Virus record (IMG/VR): IMGVR_UViG_3300021142_000002
Coordinates: 124,001-188,000 of that record
Source: a virus
DNA: 64,000 nucleotides
Strand: one strand, 5' to 3'
The number at the start of each line of letters is the position of its first letter. Within the stretch, counting starts at the first letter, position 1. Positions 53,951 to 62,739 of this stretch are shown piece after piece. Made by a program: the position numbers and the translations under genes. Below the pieces are notes generated by a model that worked only from the letters and a program-made list of their open reading frames with translations, ran no database searches and had not been told where the DNA came from.

Positions 53951-54535
53951 TTAAATGTCTAAATCTTTCATTAAATCATAAATAAAATCATCAGGACTCA
54001 CCTCACCATAAACATTATGGTTTATATTAAAGTCATCACAAAATTTATGCACTATAAATAAACTCGTAAATAATTCTAACACAGTTTTAGGTACTTTAGT
54101 AACTGCATTATTACAATACAGTATATCACCTATACATTCATCTAAAGAGGCTATCTTAGCCTGTATAGCTAATAAACCTAATATAGCTTGTTTAACTATG
54201 TTGCTGGATGTTTTCCCTAAGTTGTATAATTCTTTTCCATTTTCTGTTAAGTTTGGATAAATGTTTTCAAACTGATCTGGACACATAAACAACATCTTTA
54301 AATGGAATCTATCATTAGCTATCTGCAGTGGTCTAGCTAATGTTTTACTTGCATTTGAATTAGATACAATTAATTTGTTTACACTCATGTCTGTTAAAGA
54401 CAATGCTCGATCGACTAATTCTGTATTAGCTTTGCGTCTTTTAAACCTAAGCTTAGGTTTAAGTGCATAATAACCAATACATAAAGCATATAACCAGCCA
54501 ATACTCTGATGTGACCAATCTATTAAAACTGCCAT
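53951..54535 (-). CDS. Hypothetical protein (194 aa)
   Basis: No family recognised. The N-terminus (SHQSIGWLYALCIGYYALKP) may be a membrane anchor; the rest is helical. It is the last gene of a minus-strand unit starting at the repeat-rich protein. Confidence 0.55.
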   Translation of the reverse strand: MAVLIDWSHQSIGWLYALCIGYYALKPKLRFKRRKANTELVDRALSLTDMSVNKLIVSNSNASKTLARPLQIANDRFHLKMLFMCPDQFENIYPNLTENGKELYNLGKTSSNIVKQAILGLLAIQAKIASLDECIGDILYCNNAVTKVPKTVLELFTSLFIVHKFCDDFNINHNVYGEVSPDDFIYDLMKDLDI

Positions 54536-54581
54536 TTTACTAGCCCTATGAAGAAGTTATTAAGAATGTACTTACATAAAA

Positions 54582-56663
54582 TTAAACATGGACTAAAGTA
54601 TATTTATTATCTAATTCTAACTGGCAAGCAATAGCTGTTAAGGGATAATAAACTAGAGTATTTAGACTATCCATAGAGGCCGTAATAAAAGGAGATTGAT
54701 TAAAAATACTCTCTCCGTTTCTAATAACCATATCAAAGCTTGGGCAAATTTGATAAAGTGCACCGCCAAAGAATCTAGAAACGGTTTGTCTACCCATCGC
54801 TGCATCATCTTCATTATTAGAATAATTACTCAATAAAGTAACTACAATGTAATAAAGATAATCAGTAGATATTGTGCCCGCATAATTATTAATTAAGTCT
54901 AATACGATTCTATAGTTACCTGCTTTAGCACCTACTTCCATTGCCTTTTTGGTAGCATAGATTAAATAATCGCCTGATAAACCAGCACTCGTTAATATAC
55001 TTGTAGGCTCATTATTACTATTTATCTGTGTAGATAATGTTGTTAATTGAGTACTATTTAAATTAGATAAGATAGGTAATGCTGAAATAACGGCTGTTGA
55101 ATCTAATCCATTTAAATTATTAGTAAGTACAGTAGCATTAGCTGCATTCAATGCATTAATAGTATCAGATACTGATATTACATTATTAGATCCCATTAAG
55201 GTGACTTGAGCCAATGCAGTATTTAAATTAGAAGTAGTTTCTAAACCAATTAGACCCATATCAGTACTGATAGTATTTGCACCATGGGTAGTTGCAAGCG
55301 TTAATAAGGTATTAGCATTAGTTATAGTCAAGGTATTAATACCATTAATTAAACTAATACAGTATGTTATACCAATAGTATCTAATAATGTATTTAAATT
55401 AGCAATTAAAGTAATTCCATGATTTTGAATGTCAGTGAGTACTGTACCATTATTAGTACTGCCATGAGCCGTTATATAGGCTGCTATGTTAGTAGCTTCT
55501 ACTTCAGTAATAATGCCTAGCATGATAGTAGGCTGTATACCAGCAATATCATTAAATAATTGAGTCAGTACAGTTAAGCCTAACGTTTGTAATTGAGCTA
55601 CGAGATTAGTAACAGTACTAATACCATACGTGTTGATGCCATTGGCTACTGTAGCTGCGGCTGTAGGATTACTATTAATAACACCAATTAAAGTAGTCGC
55701 ATCAGTTTTTCCTAATTGAGTGACTATATTGGCTACATTTTTATAAATGTTAGGTGAAGTACTCGTACCAATAGCAGTAATTAAATTAGAGGTATTGGTA
55801 TAGCCCGAACTATTAATTGTATTAACTAAGTTAGATACTGTCGTTATACTCGATGCTTGAGTAGCTGTTGCAATGATACTCACCTGAGTACTAGTAGAAT
55901 TATTAAGCAATGGCAATGCATTAGTAGCATTGGTAATACCTAAATTTCTTAATGTATTAGAAATAGAGGTAGGTGTAGTAGTCGATAAACTAACAGTCGC
56001 TAAAGCTACACCTGCTTTAGCAATAGGATTGCCACTATAAGTATACCCGCCACCATGATTAGCTGGATATCCTCTAGCCGCATTAAAATCCAATGAGCCT
56101 TTAATTTGATTAGTAATAGAGCTAATGTCAAAGAAATGACTCATTTGCCCCATAAAACTCAATCCATTGGTAGTAAAGACTGCTGGTAAGTTTTCTACAG
56201 TAATTCCAATTTGACGAGCTTGGTAAAGAAATGTTTCTAAATGATTAACAGTATTTAAAACCCCAGACATTCTTAGTATATTAACTAAGCTTAAATTCCT
56301 AGGTATTCTGTTTTGTAAGTTTAAAAGAAACTGTTCTAAATTCTGTCCTTTTAGCAATAGCTGCTGAGCTAGTCCTGGTAAACCTTTAATACCATCTATT
56401 AGTTCAGGAGGTAAAACACTTTCTACGTAATCTACTACACTATCAATAGCTAACTCTGCTTGATTTAAAATACCTAATTCTACTGTAGAATAAGGATCAA
56501 CGGTTACTTTTTCTAAAAAAGGGGATAGTTCAAAATCAGTAGGGAGTATATCTTTGATGGGTGATGGTGCCGGCACTGGTGTAGTGACAGGTTGAGTATT
56601 TATACCCAGTGAAGATAAATCTATTTTTGAAAGATCTAAACCATGTGAATTAATAACAGGCAT
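54582..56663 (-). CDS. Repeat-rich virion-type protein (693 aa)
   Basis: Start MPVINSHGLDLSKIDLSSLG chosen for the GGAG 8 nt upstream rather than the longer open frame. Residues ~240-560 are built of degenerate repeats of about 35 residues rich in Thr, Asn, Ile, Leu and Ala, for example GKTDATTLIGVINSNPTAAA and QLGKTDATTLI-like units, likely forming a solenoid or fibre. The C-terminus is conventional (SIFNQSPFITASMDSLNTLV). A structural role is inferred from composition. No known repeat family recognised. Confidence 0.6.
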   Translation of the reverse strand: MPVINSHGLDLSKIDLSSLGINTQPVTTPVPAPSPIKDILPTDFELSPFLEKVTVDPYSTVELGILNQAELAIDSVVDYVESVLPPELIDGIKGLPGLAQQLLLKGQNLEQFLLNLQNRIPRNLSLVNILRMSGVLNTVNHLETFLYQARQIGITVENLPAVFTTNGLSFMGQMSHFFDISSITNQIKGSLDFNAARGYPANHGGGYTYSGNPIAKAGVALATVSLSTTTPTSISNTLRNLGITNATNALPLLNNSTSTQVSIIATATQASSITTVSNLVNTINSSGYTNTSNLITAIGTSTSPNIYKNVANIVTQLGKTDATTLIGVINSNPTAAATVANGINTYGISTVTNLVAQLQTLGLTVLTQLFNDIAGIQPTIMLGIITEVEATNIAAYITAHGSTNNGTVLTDIQNHGITLIANLNTLLDTIGITYCISLINGINTLTITNANTLLTLATTHGANTISTDMGLIGLETTSNLNTALAQVTLMGSNNVISVSDTINALNAANATVLTNNLNGLDSTAVISALPILSNLNSTQLTTLSTQINSNNEPTSILTSAGLSGDYLIYATKKAMEVGAKAGNYRIVLDLINNYAGTISTDYLYYIVVTLLSNYSNNEDDAAMGRQTVSRFFGGALYQICPSFDMVIRNGESIFNQSPFITASMDSLNTLVYYPLTAIACQLELDNKYTLVHV

Positions 56664-56700
56664 CTTAAAGCTCCATTTTAAACAAAAAAAAATAAGATTA

Positions 56701-56724
56701 GGTAGATAGCCTAGGCTATCTACC
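56701..56724 (-). terminator. Perfect palindromic terminator, CCTAGG core
   Basis: 24-nt perfect palindrome, left arm GGTAGATAGCCT, 20 nt past the stop of the 93-aa membrane protein. Confidence 0.75.
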
Positions 56725-56743
56725 CACATAAAATTTAGCTAAG

Positions 56744-57025
56744 TTATTTATTGTAAACGAAGAGCACTTCATAAATGGCATAACATGCTATCAGCACTAT
56801 TAACAATGGCCAGAATGCCATGTATAAAACGAAGGCAATACAGTTATGTTCCTTTAACCACTTATAAGTATTGTATCTAAACTCAATACTCTTTACATTT
56901 TTTGGACCTAATAAAGTCATTGTTAATTCCAGCGCTGTGTTACTAAGCGCTCTATGAAAGGCTAATGCTATAAACTTAGCCATATAAACTGATATAATAA
57001 AATACCCACCAACTAACCAAATCAT
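56744..57025 (-). CDS. Membrane protein (93 aa)
   Basis: Start MIWLVGGYFIISVYMAKFIA chosen for GAGGAG upstream. Two hydrophobic segments: the N-terminus and near the end (CIAFVLYMAFWPLLIVLIAC). Overlaps the preceding 63-aa membrane protein by ATGA. Function unknown. Confidence 0.55.
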   Translation of the reverse strand: MIWLVGGYFIISVYMAKFIALAFHRALSNTALELTMTLLGPKNVKSIEFRYNTYKWLKEHNCIAFVLYMAFWPLLIVLIACYAIYEVLFVYNK

Positions 57026-57213
57026 TTGAATCTCCTCTTGATGTGAAATATAGGCCATGTAATAGCTATTAGTAATAGCATTTTCCAACTCTTTTCTTTT
57101 CTTAAAACAACTGCAGAATCTTTAGTTTCTTTCATAAATGAAATAGTTAATAGACCTGCATAAAGGTAAAGATAGAGTGGCAGTGCAATGGCTGATAAAA
57201 GATCTTTATCCAT
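57022..57213 (-). CDS. Small membrane protein (63 aa)
   Basis: Start MDKDLLSAIALPLYLYLYAG chosen because the upstream ATG lies within the preceding gene. Two hydrophobic stretches (LYLYLYAGLLTISF; MLLLIAITWPIFHI) and a basic C-terminus (KRRFK). It overlaps both neighbours, so the pair of small membrane proteins is co-translated, as in holin/antiholin or similar pairs; this is speculative. Confidence 0.5.
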   Translation of the reverse strand: MDKDLLSAIALPLYLYLYAGLLTISFMKETKDSAVVLRKEKSWKMLLLIAITWPIFHIKRRFK

Positions 57214-57635
57214 TAAAAGTCCCAATAAGTTCTTAATAACTCTGCATATCCACCTAACGAATAATGAATATTGTTACGTGCCCAATACTTTCTTTTAAAA
57301 ATGATATTAATAAGTTGACCAAGGAAAGTCAATCTAGCTAGTTCAATGTCTACTCTATAAGTAGAATGCTCAGTAACCGTTAATTTAATCATAATGCATT
57401 TTTTAATGTTATCATATTCAACATTTTCCAAATGCACGTCAGCACAAAGTAATTTTTCTAAATGCTTAGCTGATGATAATTTAAGACTATCAATATTAAT
57501 ATCACAAAGATTAATGCCTTTGTTTAATTTTTTGATATCCCAAAGATATTTAGAATACCATTTGTCTATGCGTGTACAAGCAAGAATTAATCTAGCTGAT
57601 GACTCTGTTAAGTTATAGTTTAACTCTAAAATCAT
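57213..57635 (-). CDS. Hypothetical protein (140 aa)
   Basis: No family recognised. Mixed sequence with LTESSARLILACTRIDKWYS and basic C-terminus. Both ends overlap neighbouring genes by 1-4 nt. Part of a five-gene minus-strand operon from 58529 to 56744. Confidence 0.55.
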   Translation of the reverse strand: MILELNYNLTESSARLILACTRIDKWYSKYLWDIKKLNKGINLCDINIDSLKLSSAKHLEKLLCADVHLENVEYDNIKKCIMIKLTVTEHSTYRVDIELARLTFLGQLINIIFKRKYWARNNIHYSLGGYAELLRTYWDF

Positions 57636-58039
57636 TCTTCTTCCCCATCATCCTCATTGCTAATATCTCTTAGATTATCAACTGATATCTCTAAGGTTTG
57701 TGGTTTGTTTTTACGCCATAGCGTTACCTTGATATCCATCTTATCATATTCGAGAATTATTAATCCTCTCATAAACATGCCCCAGGATATCTTAGATTTC
57801 GCTAACATTCTAGTGGCATTACCTCTATCAGTAGCTGCTGCCTTTTCAGTCATTTCACCCTTACGATGAAACTTTGCTTTACTGATAAGTGTGTGCCATT
57901 GATGAGCCTTTAGATTATTATCGTAGAGTAAAATCCTCCATAATCTAGCCAAGACATTAGTTGTCTCGTAGATACCCATCATTCCCTCTTCAATAACCTT
58001 TACCATTGGATTATTAGAAGGAACTTTCTTCTCAGCCAT
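57632..58039 (-). CDS. Hypothetical protein (135 aa)
   Basis: No family recognised. Lys-rich with a Trp-containing middle (WRILLYDNNLKAHQWHTLIS) and an acidic end (SNEDDGEEE). GGAGG precedes ATG. Overlaps neighbours by 4 and 8 nt. Confidence 0.55.
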   Translation of the reverse strand: MAEKKVPSNNPMVKVIEEGMMGIYETTNVLARLWRILLYDNNLKAHQWHTLISKAKFHRKGEMTEKAAATDRGNATRMLAKSKISWGMFMRGLIILEYDKMDIKVTLWRKNKPQTLEISVDNLRDISNEDDGEEE

Positions 58040-58529
58040 AGCTTACCTCCAGTAATAGTTTTGTTAAAGCCATGTAAGTATTTAATGGCTTAAATGACCT
58101 TCTTTGAACATAACCTTTATCATCCTTTGGCGTTAGTTCATATAACCTATTAATGAGTTCAGTAGCTCTTACCCACCCATCAAATAAATCCATTCCATAA
58201 AACTTTGAGTCAGGTTTAATATCACTCCATTGATCTAACCTATAAATAGAAGGCTTTCCAATATCCTTATCTTGAGTAATTCTACCCCCTGGTCTTTTCC
58301 ATTCTTCTAGAATTCTTTCCAACTCAGCTAACATCGTATGTAGACTATAGCTGGCCGCTTCAATTTGATAATGATATAAAACTCTTGGTTCTACGTTAAA
58401 AGTTTTCTTTTTAAAGAACTCTTTAAATAGAACACAGCTATCAAATAGCATCAGTTGTTCTTTCTTTATTTTGTATAAAGTTAATTTCCACTTTATAAAC
58501 AAAATAAAGTATCTAACTTTATTTAACAT
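58032..58529 (-). CDS. Hypothetical protein (165 aa)
   Basis: No family recognised. Very basic, aromatic N-terminus (MLNKVRYFILFIKWKLTLYK). AGGAG before ATG. First gene of the operon, directly downstream of the palindromic divergent promoter at 58548-58573. Confidence 0.55.
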   Translation of the reverse strand: MLNKVRYFILFIKWKLTLYKIKKEQLMLFDSCVLFKEFFKKKTFNVEPRVLYHYQIEAASYSLHTMLAELERILEEWKRPGGRITQDKDIGKPSIYRLDQWSDIKPDSKFYGMDLFDGWVRATELINRLYELTPKDDKGYVQRRSFKPLNTYMALTKLLLEVSYG

Positions 58530-58547
58530 TTTTTTCTCCTAAGAAAT

Positions 58548-58573
58548 GATATTATCTAATAGATAATATATAC
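58548..58573. promoter_or_regulatory. Palindromic divergent promoter
   Basis: Perfect 10-bp arms ATATTATCTA and TAGATAATAT around one base. Each strand therefore carries the recurring promoter motif (ATATTATCTAATAG on plus, GTATATATTATCTATTAG on minus), and genes diverge at 58606 and 58529. Bidirectional use is inferred. Confidence 0.65.
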
Positions 58574-58605
58574 ATCTTACTAATTTGAAATACTGGAATT
58601 TATTT

Positions 58606-58971
58606 ATGGAAACAAACACTAAAGAAGTTATTAGTTTAGAACCTGATAAGGTCATTGAGTTTGCACAGCAAACTCGTATTGAAATGATTACCGATGTAAG
58701 CACAGAGGAGCAAAATAAAGTCACTCTGCTTAGAGATTTATCAGCGACTGCATTGACTATTAAACGCCTTAGCACTGATGATAGAAATGCTGCAGCCGAT
58801 AGAGATATTGCTGCGGCTATGGTTACAGCCATTTCTAATTTATCAGCTAATCCTTTTCTATCGCAAAAAGTTATTAGAAGAGATCTAGAAATGCCTGAAT
58901 TACCTCCTGTAGAGCTCGTACCGGATGAAACTTCTACTACCCTGGCTGATCTAACATTTGAGGATATTTAA
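58606..58971 (+). CDS. Hypothetical protein (121 aa)
   Basis: Start METNTKEVISLEPDKVIEFA chosen; a TTG further upstream is less likely. Helical core LLRDLSATALTIKRLSTDDR then NAAADRDIAAAMVTAISN resembles helices seen in small phage head or packaging proteins, but this is weak. It is the only plus-strand gene here with the recurring promoter motif directly upstream. The 3' end overlaps the opposite-strand gene by 35 nt. Confidence 0.5.
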   Translation: METNTKEVISLEPDKVIEFAQQTRIEMITDVSTEEQNKVTLLRDLSATALTIKRLSTDDRNAAADRDIAAAMVTAISNLSANPFLSQKVIRRDLEMPELPPVELVPDETSTTLADLTFEDI

Positions 58972-59455
58972 GCTTTAAATCGCGCTGTAGTGAGATTATT
59001 TGAATATGACCAATTTCCATTAATAACAGTATAATGGCCCATGGATAATTAAGTAAATCATCTACAATTAGATCAGCCACTTTAGGATTAATAATACCAT
59101 CATCAATATCATGGTGTACTCTATTAAAGGATATGTAAAGATATTTAGCTAAGTCTTTCCATTCTTCTGATGATAGCCCACTCTGTACGCTAAAATCAGT
59201 TGTTAGTTTTATTAACATGTCTATAGCAAGAAACTTATGTTCACTGTTTTTATCTTTTCCATTAGGTAAAGTATAGCCAGTTTCTTCTAGCACTAACATC
59301 AGATCATGTATTCCACCTTTACTGATTTGGACATACTGGCTACTGCCTCTAGCTAAAACCTTTTTAAAATGTTGGTAAAAGAAATAATAGCTTTCGTCGT
59401 GTAAAATGATGTTAGCTAAAATATTTAAAAGCATGTTAATTTGATAATGTTTCAT
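58937..59455 (-). CDS. Hypothetical protein (172 aa)
   Basis: Start MKHYQINMLLNILANIILHD chosen for a GGAGG just upstream. Helical, no family recognised. It converges on the plus-strand 121-aa gene with a tail-to-tail overlap, which is unusual in this window. Confidence 0.55.
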   Translation of the reverse strand: MKHYQINMLLNILANIILHDESYYFFYQHFKKVLARGSSQYVQISKGGIHDLMLVLEETGYTLPNGKDKNSEHKFLAIDMLIKLTTDFSVQSGLSSEEWKDLAKYLYISFNRVHHDIDDGIINPKVADLIVDDLLNYPWAIILLLMEIGHIQIISLQRDLKLKYPQMLDQPG

Positions 59456-59481
59456 AGATTCCTCCAAAAAAGGGTATTAAT

Positions 59482-59513
59482 ATAGGATAGCATACTAATG
59501 TATGCTATCCTAT
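59482..59513 (-). terminator. Hairpin terminator after the thioredoxin gene
   Basis: Perfect 14-bp arms ATAGGATAGCATAC and GTATGCTATCCTAT around 4 nt, 5 nt past the thioredoxin stop codon. Confidence 0.75.
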
Positions 59514-59518
59514 TATTT

Positions 59519-59836
59519 CTAAAGTTTGTTAATAAATTTAAGAAAATCTTGCTTAGTCGCTACACCTATTTTAGTATCTTGTACCAAACCATCTTTAAAA
59601 GCTAAAGTAGTTGGTAGACTCCTAACACTATAGCTATTAGCAAAGGTAGCATTCTCATCAATATCCATTTTATAAATAGTTAATTTTCCTTCCTTTTCTT
59701 CTGCTATCTCATTTAATGTTTGAGAAAAACTCTTACAGGCACTACACCACGGTGCTGTAAAGAAGACTAAAATTAAACCATCACTTCCTAATACTTTTCT
59801 ATCAGTTTCACCATCATTGATATACTCAATAGACAC
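59519..59836 (-). CDS. Thioredoxin
   Basis: 105 aa. VFFTAPWCSACKSF holds the redox CxxC (here CSAC), with MDIDENATFANSYSVRSLPT carrying the cis-Pro after the conserved strand. It probably serves as electron donor to ribonucleotide reductase or keeps other phage enzymes reduced. I chose a GTG start (SIEYIND) because AAGGAG is 8 nt upstream; a GTG three codons earlier is too close to that site. Overlaps the SLOG-domain gene by 11 nt. Confidence 0.9.
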   Translation of the reverse strand: MSIEYINDGETDRKVLGSDGLILVFFTAPWCSACKSFSQTLNEIAEEKEGKLTIYKMDIDENATFANSYSVRSLPTTLAFKDGLVQDTKIGVATKQDFLKFINKL

Positions 59837-60233
59837 AGGGTACACTCCTTCTTATTGTTCCTTTAAAGTTATCATCATTAATCATTTTAGGTTTAAAGTT
59901 ATGCACATAAATAGGTAAACCTTTACGCTTAGCTATGTTAATCATACTCTCTGAGCCTTTAGATCGTCCATCCCAGATCACAATCACCTGATCAGCAAAG
60001 TTAGCCATTCTATCGTTTCTTATATAGCCAGCTCTTTTACCATGTTTTTCCCAGTCTGCAGGAAATCTTTGAATAGGTATCCAGTTTAATGTAGCCCATT
60101 GCTCACCTAATTTATCAGCCCCATTAGCTGTACCAGAAATGACCTCAGTCACATTAAACCCTGAATTTCTAATAGCATTTTCAATATGTTTAATATCATC
60201 ACAACTTCTACTACCGGCAATAATGGTCTTCAT
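59826..60233 (-). CDS. SLOG-superfamily protein (DUF2493-like)
   Basis: 135 aa. Start MKTIIAGSRSCDDIKHIENA chosen for GGAG upstream. Signature segments of the DUF2493/YspA-like SLOG proteins are present: IAGSRSCDD, VISGTANGADKLGEQWA, FPADWEKHGKRAGYIRNDRM and ADQVIVIWDGRSKGSESMIN. This Rossmann-like fold binds nucleotides or nucleotide-derived signals. In phages its role is not established. Confidence 0.85.
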   Translation of the reverse strand: MKTIIAGSRSCDDIKHIENAIRNSGFNVTEVISGTANGADKLGEQWATLNWIPIQRFPADWEKHGKRAGYIRNDRMANFADQVIVIWDGRSKGSESMINIAKRKGLPIYVHNFKPKMINDDNFKGTIRRSVPCVY

Positions 60234-60556
60234 GCAACACTCCATTCTATTAAGTATAATTTAGTATTTTCTTTTACATTAAAAAAGTAAACAACATTGC
60301 CAAATACCTTACTTTCTTTAAACCATTGTTTAGTATTATAATCAAAGGTTAAAAAGTGTTTTGATCCATCACTTAAAATAACATTATACTCACCTGATTG
60401 CTGTGGTAATTTAAACCCATGTCTTTCTACATAGCTAGATTTCTTACTAGCGACTTGTATTTCAAACCATCGCCTATCTCTTATTAAAGTATTAAAGTCT
60501 TTATCAGAAAGTCTATTAACAAAATAAGATAATATCTTAAGTAGGGTTATTTGCAT
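60230..60556 (-). CDS. Hypothetical protein (108 aa)
   Basis: No family recognised. Basic, strand-rich (GEYNVILSDGSKHFLTFDYN). Overlaps the SLOG gene by 4 nt and the preceding gene by 20 nt. Confidence 0.55.
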   Translation of the reverse strand: MQITLLKILSYFVNRLSDKDFNTLIRDRRWFEIQVASKKSSYVERHGFKLPQQSGEYNVILSDGSKHFLTFDYNTKQWFKESKVFGNVVYFFNVKENTKLYLIEWSVA

Positions 60557-61253
60557 CAGTCGTTTCCTGTTTAATAGGTAATTTAAATGACATATCTCCC
60601 AGTGGCATTATTTCTAAATCAAACATAATGTTAAAAGCTCTTTTTATTAACTTAATACTTTCATTATCATACCTTTTATCTACATGTTCTTTAACTGTTT
60701 TATAAGGTATAATACAGCCAACGTTAGGCATTCTAAAATGCTTAAATAACTCTTGATGGTATTGAAACCATTCATCAAAGTCATAAAGCATAAACTTATC
60801 AAAAGTCTTTTTAATAAACTCTGGCTTTAAGTCTTTAGAGTGTAAATGAACATGATATAATGTTTTAATATCCCAAATGTATTTTAAACCACTAAATAGC
60901 TCTAATAGATCTTCTTTAGGCAAAACATAGGGATAGGTATTAATAGTGATAACAAAATCAATGGCTTCAGGATGAGTAGGATTAGCTTTAGACATGGCAA
61001 CCCTATCTCGGATAATATCAACAATGTTTGTTTTTTTACTCGACTTTAAAATAGATAGATCCCTAGACTCATATCTTTCTTTAACTTTATCATCATCTAT
61101 TGCTGGATGTAGTAAAGATAAATAATTATGATTTCTTTCTAAGTAATCAGCTTTAGCCAGTGGTATAGCCCAATCTGGATTAATATCTATAACTGTAGAA
61201 AAGTAAGTGTCAAATAAACAATCAATATTAATCAATAGTTTACATTCTTCCAT
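60537..61253 (-). CDS. Hypothetical protein (238 aa)
   Basis: No family recognised. N-terminus LLINIDCLFDTYFSTVIDIN is strand-helix like, with DFVITINTYPYVLPKEDLLE and DIKTLYHVHLHSKDLKPEFI in the middle. It lies between the endolysin gene (4-nt gap) and the SLOG/thioredoxin genes, in the same operon. Confidence 0.55.
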   Translation of the reverse strand: MEECKLLINIDCLFDTYFSTVIDINPDWAIPLAKADYLERNHNYLSLLHPAIDDDKVKERYESRDLSILKSSKKTNIVDIIRDRVAMSKANPTHPEAIDFVITINTYPYVLPKEDLLELFSGLKYIWDIKTLYHVHLHSKDLKPEFIKKTFDKFMLYDFDEWFQYHQELFKHFRMPNVGCIIPYKTVKEHVDKRYDNESIKLIKRAFNIMFDLEIMPLGDMSFKLPIKQETTDANNPT

Positions 61254-61257
61254 AAGG

Positions 61258-62064
61258 TTACTTCATTAAACAATGATAAACTTTATTAAAGTTAGCAATT
61301 CTCATGTCAACATTATTTTCACCCCCATTAGTGATCTTAGTAACTTCTTTAATAACGGCAATAGTGCTGCCTTTATCACAGACCTTCCATAAGTCTTCTT
61401 TATCAAAAAAGAAACCAGCCGCTTCTAACGGATACTTAGTGGCTACTAAGTCAGGATTAGCTACTAAGTTTACACCTAGTTTTTTACCTAATAATTCATA
61501 CCAATGTTTAAAGGTTAATTGAATGTCGCCCCTACCACGGTATTTATAACCATCACCGCTGGATACGTCGCCATTACCATACTTGTTAGCATAAACTAAA
61601 TTAGCGATGGCTTGTGGCTTATGAGCATATTTGTTAGCTACTTCTAATGTATGAAAATAATGAGGAAAGATCTTCATTAATCCTTCAGCACTGTAATTAA
61701 GATTCTCCACACAACAAGAAAAGTTTCCAGTTTCTTCCATACATTGAGATAAGAAATGACTGACTCTAATATTAGTCATTACATTATCTTTAAAGATATT
61801 AGGTAAAGCTTCTAATACTCTATCAGGTACTACACCTTTTAATTTAGTTAAATCTACTTTATCATTACCCACTTTATTTTCCTCTGATATTAATTTAAGC
61901 CATTGTTCATTGCTAACAATGCCATCTTGTTTATAGCCATTTTCTTTTTGCCACTGTATTACTAAACGTTGTGTTACACCACCAAAATAACCAGAAGGTG
62001 CAATACCTAATAGTTTTTGCAGTCTAACAATATCTGCCCCATTATTGCCTTTCTTTAATTCCAT
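61258..62064 (-). CDS. Endolysin: peptidoglycan-binding domain plus GH19-type lysozyme
   Basis: 268 aa. Residues ~1-65 form a PG_binding_1-type domain (KKGNNGADIVRLQKLLGIAP, WQKENGYKQDGIVSNEQWLK). Residues ~80-268 form a GH19 chitinase-like lysozyme: HFLSQCMEETGNFSCCVENL, with the catalytic Glu in MEETGNF, then LNYSAEGLMKIFP, YKYRGRGDIQLTFKHWY and NPDLVATKYPLEAAGFFF. It has no signal peptide, so it needs a holin. It would degrade the wall at lysis. AGGAG precedes ATG. Confidence 0.92.
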   Translation of the reverse strand: MELKKGNNGADIVRLQKLLGIAPSGYFGGVTQRLVIQWQKENGYKQDGIVSNEQWLKLISEENKVGNDKVDLTKLKGVVPDRVLEALPNIFKDNVMTNIRVSHFLSQCMEETGNFSCCVENLNYSAEGLMKIFPHYFHTLEVANKYAHKPQAIANLVYANKYGNGDVSSGDGYKYRGRGDIQLTFKHWYELLGKKLGVNLVANPDLVATKYPLEAAGFFFDKEDLWKVCDKGSTIAVIKEVTKITNGGENNVDMRIANFNKVYHCLMK

Positions 62065-62073
62065 TTTATTCTC

Positions 62074-62739
62074 CTAAACGTTAGAGTCTAAATGCATTCC
62101 TAATAATAAAGCTTTTAAAGTTTCTGTACTCGTTGGTCTAGAATTTAATTCTTCTAAATTCTTTAAACTGACTTCACCCGTATCTAGAGTTGATCGTTTA
62201 TATTCTCTAAAGGCTAATTCATTGCCACCTCGAATATTAATCAATTCTTGAATACCTCGTTTTAATCCCATAGACTCTAAGTTCATAATTTCAGGTAGTG
62301 ATAGGCGACTGGATTTACTAGCACCTGCTGGCTGTCCCGTTAATGCATCTACAAAGGCACTACTTTCTACCACAGACTTACCCTTACTAACATGTTGAGA
62401 TTGTCTTCTACAGGGTAAATCTAATATTAGATACTTTTCAGGCGTTAAATACTTTACACCTGTTACTGGGTCAATCATCCATAATTGTTGAAATAAATCT
62501 AATCCTAATTCATCCGCTACCTTTAATGCATTGTTAACAGGTACATCTTTAGCTGATATATTGGCAGAGTAATATGGCAATACAATTTCTTCATCAGCTA
62601 ATTTATCCATTAACTCACCAAAGGCTTCATCAGACAGTGAGTTAAAATGTGTTTTATACATTTGAGTATTTTTATTGCCTGGGAGTAGTTTTTCTATTAA
62701 ACCTAAAAACCACTCAGTCAGTTCTTTTCGATTACTCAT
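62074..62739 (-). CDS. RNA polymerase beta subunit, C-terminal fragment (PhiKZ gp149-like by position)
   Basis: 221 aa; start MSNRKELTEWFLGLIEKLLP overlaps the previous stop (ATGA). It matches the part of bacterial beta that is absent from the 1330-aa beta at 38214-43847. IVLPYYSANISAKDVPVNNA to FQQLWMIDPVTG parallels VATPVFDGA to LYDGRTGE. LTGQPAGASKSSRLSLPEIM then NLESMGLKRGIQELINIRGG parallels [25 protein letters not shown] to LQEMLTVKSDD. The end PTSTETLKALLLGMHL parallels PESFNVLLKEL. It is therefore the split-off C-terminal piece of virion RNAP beta. Low identity makes a profile search advisable. Confidence 0.75.
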   Translation of the reverse strand: MSNRKELTEWFLGLIEKLLPGNKNTQMYKTHFNSLSDEAFGELMDKLADEEIVLPYYSANISAKDVPVNNALKVADELGLDLFQQLWMIDPVTGVKYLTPEKYLILDLPCRRQSQHVSKGKSVVESSAFVDALTGQPAGASKSSRLSLPEIMNLESMGLKRGIQELINIRGGNELAFREYKRSTLDTGEVSLKNLEELNSRPTSTETLKALLLGMHLDSNV

